Of a stretch of 64,000 nt of DNA, positions 1 to 8,693 are shown piece by piece (positions within the stretch are counted from its first letter, which is position 1; each line of letters opens with the position of its first letter). The translations under genes were made by a program, and so were the position numbers. The DNA is from Cryobacterium sp. MP_M3 (GTDB lineage Bacteria > Actinomycetota > Actinomycetes > Actinomycetales > Microbacteriaceae), in assembly GCF_015752155.1 (NCBI RefSeq), contig NZ_JADOVI010000003.1, positions 124,001 through 188,000 on the forward strand. Reading direction: 5' to 3'. Under the pieces are notes generated by a model, which made no database searches, was not told the DNA's origin, and saw only the letters and a list, made by a program, of their open reading frames with translations.

Positions 1-265
1 CGTTCTCGCCGGTGCGGTACCGCGCGAAGGTCTCGAGTCCCAGTTCGGCGATCGTCTCCTTGAGCGCGTCCTGGTCAGGCGAGACCCACTGGCCGCCGAT
101 CTCGAGCATCGCGCCGTCGATGTCGTCGGTCCAGAGCCGGCCGCCGACCCGGTCCCTGGCCTCGAGCACGGCGACGGTGAGGCCCGCCTTCCGCAGCTCG
201 GTCGCGGCGGTGAGGCCGGATGCCCCGGCTCCGATGATGACAATGTCGCGTTCAATCGTGGTCAT
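1..265 (-). CDS. Flavin monoamine oxidase family protein, N-terminal part (cut by window edge)
   Basis: Only the first 88 codons are present; the rest lies left of the window. The start is the ATG at 263-265. The N-terminus has the FAD-binding Rossmann signature (IVIIGAGASGLTAA), followed by an LEARDRVGGR stretch that contacts the FAD ribose and a GGQWV segment, the order seen in the amine oxidase (MAO/PuuB/polyamine oxidase) superfamily. Such enzymes oxidise primary or secondary amines to aldehydes with release of peroxide. It is the last gene of the gabT-gdh-gabD run, 47 nt after gabD, so a role in converting putrescine or a related amine to an aldehyde that feeds GABA or succinate formation is a reasonable inference. 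The substrate cannot be read from this fragment. Confidence 0.85.
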   Translation of the reverse strand, partial: MTTIERDIVIIGAGASGLTAATELRKAGLTVAVLEARDRVGGRLWTDDIDGAMLEIGGQWVSPDQDALKETIAELGLETFARYRTGEN

Positions 266-312
266 GATTGCTCCCTTGCAGTGTGAGTTGGTGTGTTCGG
301 GTTCGATCGGGG

Positions 313-1773
313 TCAGGAGACCGGGATGAGGGTGTACTTGGTCGAGAGGTACTCGTGGATTCCCTCGAGCCCGCCCTCGCGGCCCAGGCCGGACTGCTTG
401 ACGCCGCCGAACGGCGCCGCGGCGTTGGAGACCAGCCCCGTGTTCAGGCCCATCATCCCGGTCTCCAGGCGGCCGATCATCCGGTGTCCCCTGGCGAGGT
501 CCTTCGTGAAGACGTAGCCGACCAGACCGTACTCGGTCGAGTTGGCCAGGCGCACGGCCTCGTCCTCGTCGCCGAAGGTGACGATGCCGACGACCGGTCC
601 GAAGATCTCCTCGCGCAGGATGGCGCTGCCGGGTGCGACGCCGGTGAGCACCGTCGGCTCGTAGAACGAGCCGGGGCCGTCGGGGCGTACCCCGCCGGCG
701 AGCAGGGTGGCGCCCTTCGACAGGGCATCCTGCACGAGCGCGTCGGTACTCGCCACGGCGGCCTCGTTGACGAGCGGCCCGATGGTGACGCCTTCCTCGG
801 TGCCGCGGCCCATGGTGAGAGCGGCGACCCGCTCGGTGAGCCGGCGGCCGAACTCGGCGGCGATCGATTCGTGCACGATGAACCGGTTGGCGGCGGTGCA
901 GGCCTGTCCGATGTTGCGGAACTTGGCGAGCATCGCTCCGTCGACGGCTTTGTCCAGGTCGGCGTCCTCGAAGACGACGAACGGGGCGTTGCCGCCGAGC
1001 TCCATCGAGGTGCGCAGCACGCCCTGGGCGGCCTGCTGGATCAGCTTGCGCCCGACCGGGGTCGACCCGGTGAAGCTCAGCTTGCGCAGGCGCGGGTCGG
1101 CGATGATCGGCCCGGCCACGGCCGAGGAGGCGGAGGTGGTGATCACGTTCACGACCCCGGCCGGCACGCCGGCATCCTCGAGCAATTGCACGAAGTAGAG
1201 GGTGGTCAGCGGGGTCAGTTCGGCCGGTTTGGTGACGACGGTGCACCCCGCGGCGAGAGCCGGCGCGATCTTGCGGGTCGCCATGGCCAGCGGGAAGTTC
1301 CACGGCGTGATCAGCAGGCACGGGCCCACCGGGTGCTGAGAGACGACCATCGACCCGGTGCCCTCGGGGTTCAGCCCGTAGCGGCCGCTGATCCGCACGG
1401 CCTCCTCGCTGAACCAGCGCAGGAATTCGCCCCCGTAGGTGACCTCGCCGTTCGCCTCGGCCAGCGGCTTGCCCATCTCCATCGTCATCAGCAGGGCGAA
1501 GTCGTCGCGGCGCTCCTGCAGCAGGTCGAAGGCGCGGCGCAGGATCTCGGCGCGCACCCGCGGGGCGGTCGCCGCCCAGGCCGCGCTCGCGTCGACCGCG
1601 GCGTCGAGGGCACGGATGCCGTCGGCGGCGTCCGCGTTCGCGATCCGCTTGAGCACGAGACCGGTCGCCGGGTCGGTCACCTCGATCGGGTCGCCGCCGC
1701 CCTGCTGCCAGGCCCCGTTGATGTAGAGCCCGTCGGGGACGCGGGCGAGCAGGTCGGTTTCACGACTGGACAC
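313..1773 (-). CDS. gabD: NAD(P)-dependent succinate-semialdehyde dehydrogenase
   Basis: A complete 486-aa aldehyde dehydrogenase of normal family length. Visible landmarks are the PWNFPL motif with the oxyanion Asn159, the cofactor-binding TKPAE with Lys182, the FTGSTPVGR loop near 234-242, the catalytic base Glu258 in MELGGNAP and the nucleophile Cys292 in [11 protein letters not shown]. The Pfam-wide motif set plus the neighbouring gabT gives succinate-semialdehyde oxidation to succinate, the last step of GABA breakdown. The GTG start follows an AGAGA ribosome site. The gene is 71 nt downstream of the glutamate dehydrogenase gene and is probably transcribed from the gabT promoter. An aminobutyraldehyde or glutarate-semialdehyde specificity is possible but less likely. 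Confidence 0.92.
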   Translation of the reverse strand: MSSRETDLLARVPDGLYINGAWQQGGGDPIEVTDPATGLVLKRIANADAADGIRALDAAVDASAAWAATAPRVRAEILRRAFDLLQERRDDFALLMTMEMGKPLAEANGEVTYGGEFLRWFSEEAVRISGRYGLNPEGTGSMVVSQHPVGPCLLITPWNFPLAMATRKIAPALAAGCTVVTKPAELTPLTTLYFVQLLEDAGVPAGVVNVITTSASSAVAGPIIADPRLRKLSFTGSTPVGRKLIQQAAQGVLRTSMELGGNAPFVVFEDADLDKAVDGAMLAKFRNIGQACTAANRFIVHESIAAEFGRRLTERVAALTMGRGTEEGVTIGPLVNEAAVASTDALVQDALSKGATLLAGGVRPDGPGSFYEPTVLTGVAPGSAILREEIFGPVVGIVTFGDEDEAVRLANSTEYGLVGYVFTKDLARGHRMIGRLETGMMGLNTGLVSNAAAPFGGVKQSGLGREGGLEGIHEYLSTKYTLIPVS

Positions 1774-1844
1774 GATGTTCTCTTTCGGTTGGTTCGGTTC
1801 ACGAAGGTTCTCTGATCCGGCACGGCCGCCGCGCCGGGCCGCCG

Positions 1845-3140
1845 TCAGGGGTACAGGCCGCGGAGCAGGTGGGCCTCGGCCACGCGTTCGACCGCGAGCA
1901 CGGTCGCGGCGGCGCGCAGGGAGAGGTCCCGGGCTGCGGCGTACTCGACGACCTGCTGCCAGGCGCCGAGCATCCGTTCTTCGAGCTTGTGCTCGACCTC
2001 ATCGGCGTTCCACCAGTAGGCCTGGTTGCCCTGCACCCACTCGAAGTAGGAGACGAGCACACCGCCGGCGTTCGCGAGGATGTCGGGCACGACGAGCTGG
2101 CCGTTCTCGGCGAAGATGCGGTCGGCGGCCGGGGAGGTCGGACCGTTCGCTCCCTCGACGATGATCCGGGCGCTGACCCGGGCGGCATTGCCCTCGTGCA
2201 GCACGCCTTCGACGGCGGCCGGAACGAGCAGGTCGACGGGCAGTTCGAGCAGGGCGTCGCCGCCCAGCGGTTCGGCGCCGTCGTAGCCGACGACCCGTCC
2301 GGTGGCGGCGACGTAGGCGCTGAGCCTCGTGAAGTCCAGTCCGTTCGGGTTGTAGACGGCGCCGTACTGGTCGCTCACGGCGATCACGCGCACACCGGCG
2401 TCGGTGAGGAACACGGCGGCGTCGTGCCCGACCTTGCCGAAGCCCTGCACCGCGGCGGTGGCGCCGTGCGGGCTGATCCCGCGGTGCCGGAGCGCCGCGA
2501 GCGCGATGTGGGTGACCCCGCGGGAGGTGGCGCTGGCGCGGCCGTGCGACCCGCCGAGGCTGATCGGCTTGCCGGTCACGATGCCGGGAACGGTGTAGCC
2601 GACGTTGACGGAGTAGGTGTCCATGATCCAGGCCATGGTGCGTTCGTCGGTGCCCATGTCGGGGGCGGGGATGTCCTTCTCCGGGCCGATGATCGGCAGG
2701 ATCTCGCTGGTGTAGCGCCGGGTGACACGTTCCAGCTCGGCCTGGGAGAACTGGCGGGGGTCGATGGTGACCCCGCCCTTGGCGCCGCCGAACGGCACGT
2801 CGATCAGGGCGCATTTCCAGGTCATCCACATGGCCAGGGCGCGCACCTCGTCGAGGGTGACTCCCGGGCTGTAGCGCAGGCCGCCCTTGGCCGGTCCGCG
2901 GGAGAGATTGTGCTGCACCCGGTAGCCGGTGAACAGGCTGGTGCTGCCGTCGTCGCGGCGGAGCGGCACGGCCACGGTCATCTCCCGGCGCGGCGTGGAG
3001 AGCAGGGATTGCAGCCCGGCGCCGTAGCCGAGCACGTCGATCGCGCTGGCCAGCTGGGCGCGGGCATCGATCAGCGGGGTGGCGAGCGGGGTCGCCGGTG
3101 CGGTCAGCAGGGCCGTAGGTGCGGCCTCGAGGAGGCTCAT
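1845..3140 (-). CDS. Glu/Leu/Phe/Val family dehydrogenase (glutamate dehydrogenase)
   Basis: A 431-aa hexameric-type amino acid dehydrogenase. The substrate-binding GPAKGG segment (Lys85), Lys109 in MTWKCALIDVPFGGAKGG and the catalytic Lys121 are all present, and the NAD-binding domain has a GFGKVG turn. The family catalyses reversible oxidative deamination of glutamate to 2-oxoglutarate and ammonia. Its ATG overlaps the gabT stop codon as ATGA, so the two are translationally coupled. GabT consumes 2-oxoglutarate and makes glutamate; an adjacent glutamate dehydrogenase would regenerate the acceptor and release the nitrogen, which explains its place between gabT and gabD. An open frame continues far upstream but covers gabT in another frame, so the internal ATG is used. 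Confidence 0.9.
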   Translation of the reverse strand: MSLLEAAPTALLTAPATPLATPLIDARAQLASAIDVLGYGAGLQSLLSTPRREMTVAVPLRRDDGSTSLFTGYRVQHNLSRGPAKGGLRYSPGVTLDEVRALAMWMTWKCALIDVPFGGAKGGVTIDPRQFSQAELERVTRRYTSEILPIIGPEKDIPAPDMGTDERTMAWIMDTYSVNVGYTVPGIVTGKPISLGGSHGRASATSRGVTHIALAALRHRGISPHGATAAVQGFGKVGHDAAVFLTDAGVRVIAVSDQYGAVYNPNGLDFTRLSAYVAATGRVVGYDGAEPLGGDALLELPVDLLVPAAVEGVLHEGNAARVSARIIVEGANGPTSPAADRIFAENGQLVVPDILANAGGVLVSYFEWVQGNQAYWWNADEVEHKLEERMLGAWQQVVEYAAARDLSLRAAATVLAVERVAEAHLLRGLYP

Positions 3141-4501
3141 GCGGCGGCCAGCGCGGCCTGGACGACCTGCAGGCCCTCGATGAGGAGTTCGTCGGGGATG
3201 CTCAGCGGCGGCAGGAAACGGATCACGTTGCCATAGGTGCCGCAGGTGAGCAGGATGACGCCCTGCGCGTGGGCCGCGGCGACGACGCGTCCGGTGAGGG
3301 CGGCATCCGGGTCGCCCGTCACGGCGTCGACCAGTTCGACCGCGATCATGGCGCCCCGGCCGCGCACGTCGCCGACGCGCTTGTCGGCGGTACGGATGGC
3401 GTTCAGCCGGCCGGTGAGGATGGCGCCGATCTCCCTGGCCCGGGCGACCAGGTTCTCGGACTCGTACGCCGCCATGGTGGCGAGGGCCGCGGCGCAGGCG
3501 AGCGGGTTGCCGCCGTAGGTTCCGCCGATGCCGCCGACCTGCGGGGAGTCCATGATCTCGGCGCGGCCGGTGACCGCGGAGAGCGGGAGACCCCCGGCGA
3601 TTCCCTTGGCCATCACCATCAGGTCCGGCACGATGCCCTCGTGGTCGCTGGCGAACATGTCGCCGGTGCGGGCGAAACCGGTCTGCACCTCGTCGGCGAT
3701 GAAGACGACCTTGTTGGCCCGGCACCAGTCGACGAGCGTGGGCAGGAAGCCCGGCGCGGGAACGATGAAGCCGCCCTCGCCCTGGATCGGTTCGATGATC
3801 ACCGCGGCGAGGTTCTCGGCACCGATCTGCTTCTCGATCTGCGAGATGGCCCGCTTCGCGGCGACGACGCCGTCCAGGCCGCCGTCGCGATACGGGTAGG
3901 ACATCGGCGCGCGGTAGAGCTCGGCGGCGAACGGGCCGAAACCGTTCTTGTAGGGCTGGTTCTTCGCGGTGAGCCCCATGGTCAGGGTGGTGCGGCCGTG
4001 GTACGCGTGGTCGAAGGCGACGACGGCCTGCTTGCCGGTGTAGTGGCGGGCGATCTTGACGGCGTTCTCCACGGCCTCGGCCCCGGAGTTGAAGAGGGCG
4101 CTGCGCTTGGCGTGGTCGCCCGGGGTGAGCCGGTTGAGGGTCTCGGCCACTTCGATGTAGGAGTCGTAGGGGGCGACGGTGAAGCAGGTGTGGGTGAACT
4201 GGGCGAGCTGGGCCGCGACGGCCTCGACCACCTGCGGCGCGCTGTTGCCGACGCCGGTGACGGCGATGCCGCTGCCGAGGTCGATCAGCGAGTTCCCGTC
4301 GACGTCGACGAGCACGCCGCCGCCGGCCGCGACGATGTAGACCGGAAGGGTCACGCCCACACCGGCCGAGACCGCCTGCGCCTTGCGCGCCTGCAGAGCC
4401 TGCGACTTCGGGCCGGGGATGCTCGTCACCAGGCGGCGTTCCTGGGGAAGGCTCGGTCCGCCGAGCGGCACGGTGGATGTGGGGGTTTCGACGATGGTCA
4501 T
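3137..4501 (-). CDS. gabT: 4-aminobutyrate--2-oxoglutarate transaminase
   Basis: A 454-aa class III aminotransferase. Motifs include the phosphate-binding NSGAEAVENA (138-147), the Asp-bearing ADEVQTGFARTG (269-280) and the Schiff-base Lys299 in MAKGIAGGLPL, all typical of GabT. It converts GABA and 2-oxoglutarate to succinate semialdehyde and glutamate in the cytosol. The ATG at 4499-4501 is preferred over an upstream in-frame codon because a GGAG site lies just before it. It is the first gene of the minus-strand operon and faces pucR across a 146-bp promoter region holding a perfect 10-bp palindrome. Overlap with the next gene is four bases. Confidence 0.94.
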   Translation of the reverse strand: MTIVETPTSTVPLGGPSLPQERRLVTSIPGPKSQALQARKAQAVSAGVGVTLPVYIVAAGGGVLVDVDGNSLIDLGSGIAVTGVGNSAPQVVEAVAAQLAQFTHTCFTVAPYDSYIEVAETLNRLTPGDHAKRSALFNSGAEAVENAVKIARHYTGKQAVVAFDHAYHGRTTLTMGLTAKNQPYKNGFGPFAAELYRAPMSYPYRDGGLDGVVAAKRAISQIEKQIGAENLAAVIIEPIQGEGGFIVPAPGFLPTLVDWCRANKVVFIADEVQTGFARTGDMFASDHEGIVPDLMVMAKGIAGGLPLSAVTGRAEIMDSPQVGGIGGTYGGNPLACAAALATMAAYESENLVARAREIGAILTGRLNAIRTADKRVGDVRGRGAMIAVELVDAVTGDPDAALTGRVVAAAHAQGVILLTCGTYGNVIRFLPPLSIPDELLIEGLQVVQAALAAA

Positions 4502-4556
4502 GGCTGCTCCAGTTCTGCGACACAGGTGCATCGCCGCGCTGCCGGCGACGATGCCA

Positions 4557-4566
4557 ATTGCGCAAT
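4557..4566. promoter_or_regulatory. Palindrome ATTGCGCAAT in the gabT-pucR intergenic region
   Basis: The perfect 10-bp palindrome overlaps a TAGCAT box (minus strand, 4565-4570) that could be the gabT -10 element. Two copies of TGTACA lie nearby at 4603-4608 and 4634-4639, the second overlapping the pucR -10 box. PucR-family regulators of gab genes are known in Corynebacterium, so these are the natural candidate binding sites. The assignment is inference from position and symmetry only. Confidence 0.4.
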
Positions 4567-4647
4567 GCTATGCACGGCAGCCCCAACCCGCGTCTGCCAC
4601 TATGTACAACCTACGTCCGATCTTTCGCCGCCCTGTACACTCGTCGC

Positions 4648-6222
4648 ATGTCTCCGTCCGTGGCCCCGCCGCTGCTCCCTCCCCTGCGCCGCCTCCTCGC
4701 CCAGCCGGGCCTGCACCTGCGCCTGCTGACCCCCGAGTCCGACCTCCCGGCCGGCGCGCTCGATGCGCCGGTGGACTGGGTGCACGGCTCGGACCTGCCC
4801 GATCCGACCCCGTTCCTCTCCGCCAGCCAGATGCTGCTCACCACCGGTCGTCAGTTCACCTCCGACGCGACGACGGATGCCTTCTACACCGACTATGTGG
4901 ACCGGCTGGCCGACCTCGGCATCGCCTGCCTCGGCTTCGGCACCGAGGTCGTGCGCGACGGCACACCCGACCCGCTCGTCGCCGCCTGCCTGGCCAGGGG
5001 CATCCCCCTCGTCGAGGTGCCCTACGGCACGCCCTTCATCGCCGTGGCCCGCACCGCCGGGGACCTGGTCGCCGAACTGCGCTTCGCCAGGGACACCTGG
5101 ACGCTCGCCGCGCAGCGGGCCATCTCGCTCGCCGCCCTCCGCCCGGACGGCCTCAGCGCTACCCTGAGCGAGCTGTCCCGCCAGCTCGGCCACTGGGTCG
5201 CCCTGTTCGACCCGAGCGGCGCGCTCGACCGGGTTTTCCCCCGCGACGCGTTCACGGGGGCATCCGCTGCTCGCGGCTCCCTCGACCGGGCGCAGCACGA
5301 GGCCGCGCGGATGCTCCGCCGCGGCCAGCGGGCCAGCCTCACCGTCGACGACGGCGACGAGACGCTCAACCTGCAGACGCTCGGGCGCCGCGACAAGCTG
5401 CGCGGCGTGCTCGCCCTCGGCGGCCGGACCCCGCTCGACCTGGCCGGCCAGGAGGTCGTGACGAGCGTGATCGCGCTCGCCGGGCTCGCCCTCGAGCAGA
5501 ACACGGCGCTCGCGCGCGCCAGGGGGCACCTCCGCTCCGGGCTGCTGCACGCGCTGCTCGGCGGTCAGGTCGAGCTGGCGCGCACGATCTCGGCCGAGCT
5601 GTGGGGCGCCTTCCCGGCTGAGCCGGTGCGGGTCGCGGTGGCCGACCCTCCCCCGGAGCGCATGGACGCCCTGACCGAGTTCCTCGAACTCCGGGTCGAG
5701 GAGCGCGGCGGGCACCTCTTCTACGCCCGGGTCGGTGCCAGCGTCGTCGTCTGCCTCGACTCCGGCGCCGGCCCCCTGCTCGGCGACCTGGTCGGGTTCG
5801 GCCTGCACGTGGGGGTGTCCGACCCGGCCCCCTACCGTTCACTGCCCAGGGCGCTCGCCCAGGCCCGTCAGGCGCTCGAGCGTGCGCAGGAGGGCGAACC
5901 GGGGATCGTGGCCTTCGACCTGATCTCCCGGCAGGGGGTGCTCGCCTTCCTGGCCAGGACGGATGCCTCGGAGGTCGCCCGCGCGGCCCTCGCCCCGCTG
6001 AGCGACCACGACGCCGCCCACGGCACCGCGCTCCTGGCCACGCTGCGGGTGTGGCTGGAGCAGAATGGCCAGTTCGGGCCGGCAGCCGAGGTGCTCGGGG
6101 TGCACCGGCACACCGTCCGCGCCCGGATCGGCCAGGCCGAGCAGCTGCTCGGCCGCGACCTCGGCACGTTCCACGCCCGCGCGGATGTGTGGGCGGCCCT
6201 GCTCGCCACCGGAGGCAACTAG
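4648..6222 (+). CDS. PucR family transcriptional regulator of the gab locus
   Basis: A 524-aa protein with the three-part PucR plan: an N-terminal PucR ligand-sensing region (about residues 20-145), a CdaR/GGDEF-like middle (about 270-400) and a C-terminal helix-turn-helix near 470-520 containing VLGVHRHTVRARIGQAEQLL. PucR proteins act as metabolite-responsive activators, and a member (GabR) controls gabTDP in Corynebacterium. Here it is divergent from gabT and precedes a GABA-type permease, which makes control of both its likely job. The ATG at 4648 lies exactly 6 nt after a TACACT box (4636-4641) with no Shine-Dalgarno, suggesting a leaderless mRNA. The open frame upstream of this ATG covers the opposite promoter and is not used. 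Confidence 0.88.
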   Translation: MSPSVAPPLLPPLRRLLAQPGLHLRLLTPESDLPAGALDAPVDWVHGSDLPDPTPFLSASQMLLTTGRQFTSDATTDAFYTDYVDRLADLGIACLGFGTEVVRDGTPDPLVAACLARGIPLVEVPYGTPFIAVARTAGDLVAELRFARDTWTLAAQRAISLAALRPDGLSATLSELSRQLGHWVALFDPSGALDRVFPRDAFTGASAARGSLDRAQHEAARMLRRGQRASLTVDDGDETLNLQTLGRRDKLRGVLALGGRTPLDLAGQEVVTSVIALAGLALEQNTALARARGHLRSGLLHALLGGQVELARTISAELWGAFPAEPVRVAVADPPPERMDALTEFLELRVEERGGHLFYARVGASVVVCLDSGAGPLLGDLVGFGLHVGVSDPAPYRSLPRALAQARQALERAQEGEPGIVAFDLISRQGVLAFLARTDASEVARAALAPLSDHDAAHGTALLATLRVWLEQNGQFGPAAEVLGVHRHTVRARIGQAEQLLGRDLGTFHARADVWAALLATGGN

Positions 6223-6297
6223 TCGCTCCAGGAGGGCGCATCCGGGCGCCGACCTCGGTTAGGCGGTGCCGTCAGCGTCCTGTACGGTGACCAAAGT

Positions 6298-6311
6298 CAA
6301 TCGTCTGATTG
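6298..6311. promoter_or_regulatory. Inverted repeat CAATC-N4-GATTG upstream of the permease
   Basis: A perfect 5-bp inverted repeat with a 4-bp spacer, 55 bp before the permease ATG. A CTGTACGGT sequence just upstream (around 6280-6288) could be a -10 region and resembles the TGTACA words at the pucR promoter. It is a candidate operator for the neighbouring PucR-type protein. Evidence is symmetry and context only. Confidence 0.35.
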
Positions 6312-6365
6312 CCCCGCAGATCGCCGATGGGCGCGCGGAATCCCCCACAAACTCTTTGGAACTTA

Positions 6366-7841
6366 ATGGCAATGACGCCTCGAGCTGGTACCCCTGATTC
6401 GAAAAACAAGGCCGGGCCGGGGGAATTGTCCAAGACTCTCAAGCCCCGCCACCTGTCCATGATCGCGATCGCCGGCGTCATCGGTGCCGGCCTGTTTGTC
6501 GGGTCCGGCGCCGCCATCCAGCAGGCGGGGCCTGGCATCCTGGTCGCCTACGCCGCCGCCGGCTTCGTCGTGATCCTCGTCATGCGCATGCTGGGCGAGA
6601 TGGCCGCCGCGAGCCCGGAGACCGGGTCGTTCTCGACCTACGCCGAGCGCGCCCTCGGCCGCTGGGCCGGCTTCAGCATCGGCTGGCTCTACGCCTGGTT
6701 CTGGATCATCGTCCTCGGGATCGAGGCAACCGCGGGTGCGGCGATCGTGCATCGCTGGGTTCCCGGCGTCGACCAGTGGGTGTGGGCCCTCGTCCTCATG
6801 GTGCTGCTGACGCTGACCAACATCGCCTCGGTCAAGTCGTTCGGCGAATTCGAATTCTGGTTCGCATCGATCAAGGTCGTCGCGATCATCGGTTTCCTCC
6901 TGCTCGGCGTCGCCGCGATCTTCGGCCTGCTGCCCGGCGTTCAGGCTCCCGGCCTCAGCAACCTCACGGGCCACGGCGGCTTCTTCCCGAACGGCCCCGG
7001 CGCCGTCCTCGGCGGCGTCCTCGTCGTCGTGTTCTCGTTCTTCGGCGCAGAAATCGCCACGATCGCGGCCGGGGAGTCGGCTCACCCGGTCGACGCCGTC
7101 AAGAAGGCCGTCAAGTCGACGGTCTGGCGCATCCTCATCTTCTACATCGGCTCCATCGCCGTCGTCGTCACGCTCCTGCCGTGGGACAGTGCGTCCGTCG
7201 CGAAGAGCCCCTACGTGGCCGTCATCGAGCTGTTCGGCATCCCCGGTGCGGGCACCATCATGGACGTCATCGTGCTCACGAGCGTGCTCTCCTGCCTGAA
7301 CTCGGGGCTGTACACGGCGAGCCGGATGCTGTTCTCACTGTCGACGCGTGGTGACGCGCCGAAGAGCTGGGCGAAGATCTCGGCGACAGGCGTGCCGCGC
7401 AGCGCGGTGCTGGCCGCCACCGTCGTCGGATTCATCACCGTGGCGCTCAACTATGTCGCCCCCGACACGGTCTTCCTCTTTCTCGCCAACACGTCGGGGG
7501 CGATCGCGCTCTTCGTGTGGCTCGTCATCGCGGTCTCGCAGCTGGTGCTCCGCCGCCGGATGAGTCCCGTCGAGCAGGCGAACCTGTCGTTGAAGATGTG
7601 GGCGTTCCCGTACCTCACCTGGTTCGCGATCGTCAGCATCCTGGCCCTGCTCGGCGGAATGCTGATAGTCGAGGAATCGACGCGCCAGTCGCTGCTGCTG
7701 TCGCTGCTCCTCGCGGCCGTCGTGGTCGGGATCGGGGTCTGGCGCTACCGGGGAGGGCGGGGCCGGGTCGCTGCCGAAGCCGACGCCGCTCCCGATGCCG
7801 CACCCGAGGTCGAGCCTGCGGGAATCACGGCCGGCCCGTAG
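6366..7841 (+). CDS. gabP: APC-family amino acid permease, probable GABA permease
   Basis: A 491-aa polytopic membrane protein with about 12 hydrophobic segments. The first helix carries GVIGAGLFVGSG, the substrate-binding unwound segment typical of the APC superfamily, followed by the GEMAAASPETGSFSTYAE motif of the AAT/GabP subgroup. The C-terminal 45 residues are a charged, Ala-rich cytoplasmic tail. The family imports GABA or related amino acids with protons. Its position directly after the PucR gene and opposite gabT supports GABA. The chosen ATG (6366) is preceded by TTGGA; an in-frame TTG start at 6309 and an ATG at 6372 are alternatives. It may share regulation with the gab operon. 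Confidence 0.85.
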   Translation: MAMTPRAGTPDSKNKAGPGELSKTLKPRHLSMIAIAGVIGAGLFVGSGAAIQQAGPGILVAYAAAGFVVILVMRMLGEMAAASPETGSFSTYAERALGRWAGFSIGWLYAWFWIIVLGIEATAGAAIVHRWVPGVDQWVWALVLMVLLTLTNIASVKSFGEFEFWFASIKVVAIIGFLLLGVAAIFGLLPGVQAPGLSNLTGHGGFFPNGPGAVLGGVLVVVFSFFGAEIATIAAGESAHPVDAVKKAVKSTVWRILIFYIGSIAVVVTLLPWDSASVAKSPYVAVIELFGIPGAGTIMDVIVLTSVLSCLNSGLYTASRMLFSLSTRGDAPKSWAKISATGVPRSAVLAATVVGFITVALNYVAPDTVFLFLANTSGAIALFVWLVIAVSQLVLRRRMSPVEQANLSLKMWAFPYLTWFAIVSILALLGGMLIVEESTRQSLLLSLLLAAVVVGIGVWRYRGGRGRVAAEADAAPDAAPEVEPAGITAGP

Positions 7842-7859
7842 CGCCACGCTCCCCCGCTC

Positions 7860-7928
7860 GGCGGTTGAGTTGCGGGGAAAGCACCTTCAACCCGGCTGGG
7901 AGGGTGTTTTCTCCGCAACTCAGCCGCC
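7860..7928. repeat. Long imperfect inverted repeat between convergent genes
   Basis: Two 26-nt arms (7860-7885 and 7903-7928) match with three mismatches around a 17-nt spacer. All three mismatches become G-U pairs in one strand's RNA, so transcripts would fold into one long stem. It lies between the convergent permease and the hypothetical gene at 7948 and could terminate both. The arm length and sequence also fit a REP/MITE-type dispersed element; genome copies cannot be counted here. Confidence 0.6.
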
Positions 7929-7947
7929 GGACGACGCCGGGACGGGA

Positions 7948-8625
7948 TCAGCCGCGGAGCGACCAGGGCTTGCGGCGCACGAGGATGTGGCCGCGGCTCG
8001 TGCTCAGCCGGGTCCAGGGGCCGGTCTCGAACAGGCGTACGGGTTCCTCCTTCGGCAGGAAGCCGAGGCTGACGGCGGCGAAGGCCGCGCCGGCCGGCAC
8101 GATCTCCAGTCCGGGGATCGGCCGGCCCCACACCTCGGAGCGCACGCGCTGCACGATCTGGCCGCCCGTCCCGGTCGGGATCACCGCTGCGACCTCCTCG
8201 ATGCCGGCGTCCGCGGATGCCTGCAAAAGGGCGGCATCCGTCTCGCCCAGGGCCGTCCAGCCGCCCTTGGGCGGGGAGATCCCGGCCCAGGTCACGGTGG
8301 TCACCTCGAGCGGAACGGTCACGGTGACCGGCGCGTCCGGCAGGGTCACTGCGGACACGAGCCTGGCCAGCCGGTCGAGCAGTGAACGCACCGGCACGAC
8401 AGCATCGAGCTCGACCGGAGCGCCGAGCGCGAACGTGCGCAGGCCGAGCACCGTCGGGCTGCCGTCGAGGAGTCCGCGCGGGTACAGGATGGCCGTGTAC
8501 ACGGCGAGCACCCCGGCCGCCGAAATCAGGCGCACCGAACCGTCCTCCACCCGGCTGGCACGCGACAGGTACACCTGGAGGTCGCTGAGGGAATGGGAAT
8601 CTGTGAGAGAAAATGACTTGCTCAT
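7948..8625 (-). CDS. Conserved actinobacterial hypothetical protein
   Basis: A 225-aa soluble protein with no motif I can name. It is mostly beta-strand-like and hydrophobic in the middle, with no signal peptide or obvious membrane segment, and ends in a basic tail. Codon use is like its neighbours and an AGGAG site precedes the ATG, with a TAGTTT box further upstream, so it is very probably a real gene. It is transcribed convergently to the permease and divergently from tesB, separated from tesB by 68 bp. No function can be assigned. Confidence 0.7.
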   Translation of the reverse strand: MSKSFSLTDSHSLSDLQVYLSRASRVEDGSVRLISAAGVLAVYTAILYPRGLLDGSPTVLGLRTFALGAPVELDAVVPVRSLLDRLARLVSAVTLPDAPVTVTVPLEVTTVTWAGISPPKGGWTALGETDAALLQASADAGIEEVAAVIPTGTGGQIVQRVRSEVWGRPIPGLEIVPAGAAFAAVSLGFLPKEEPVRLFETGPWTRLSTSRGHILVRRKPWSLRG

Positions 8626-8693
8626 CTGCTCCTAAACTACCAAGGTACGACGGGGCTCACACGGACCCCCCTTCACGCGCCTGAGGAGGCCAC

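Noticed and set aside
268..1815. A 515-codon frame opposite gabD
   Set aside because: Shadow of gabD; low-complexity RGGDH-type sequence with no recognisable fold.
3141..4586. In-frame extension of the glutamate dehydrogenase frame across gabT
   Set aside because: The extension is Arg/His-rich shadow sequence; the ATG at 3140 is coupled to gabT and starts the conserved protein.
3119..4729. A 536-codon frame opposite gabT
   Set aside because: Shadow of gabT with no start signal or domain.
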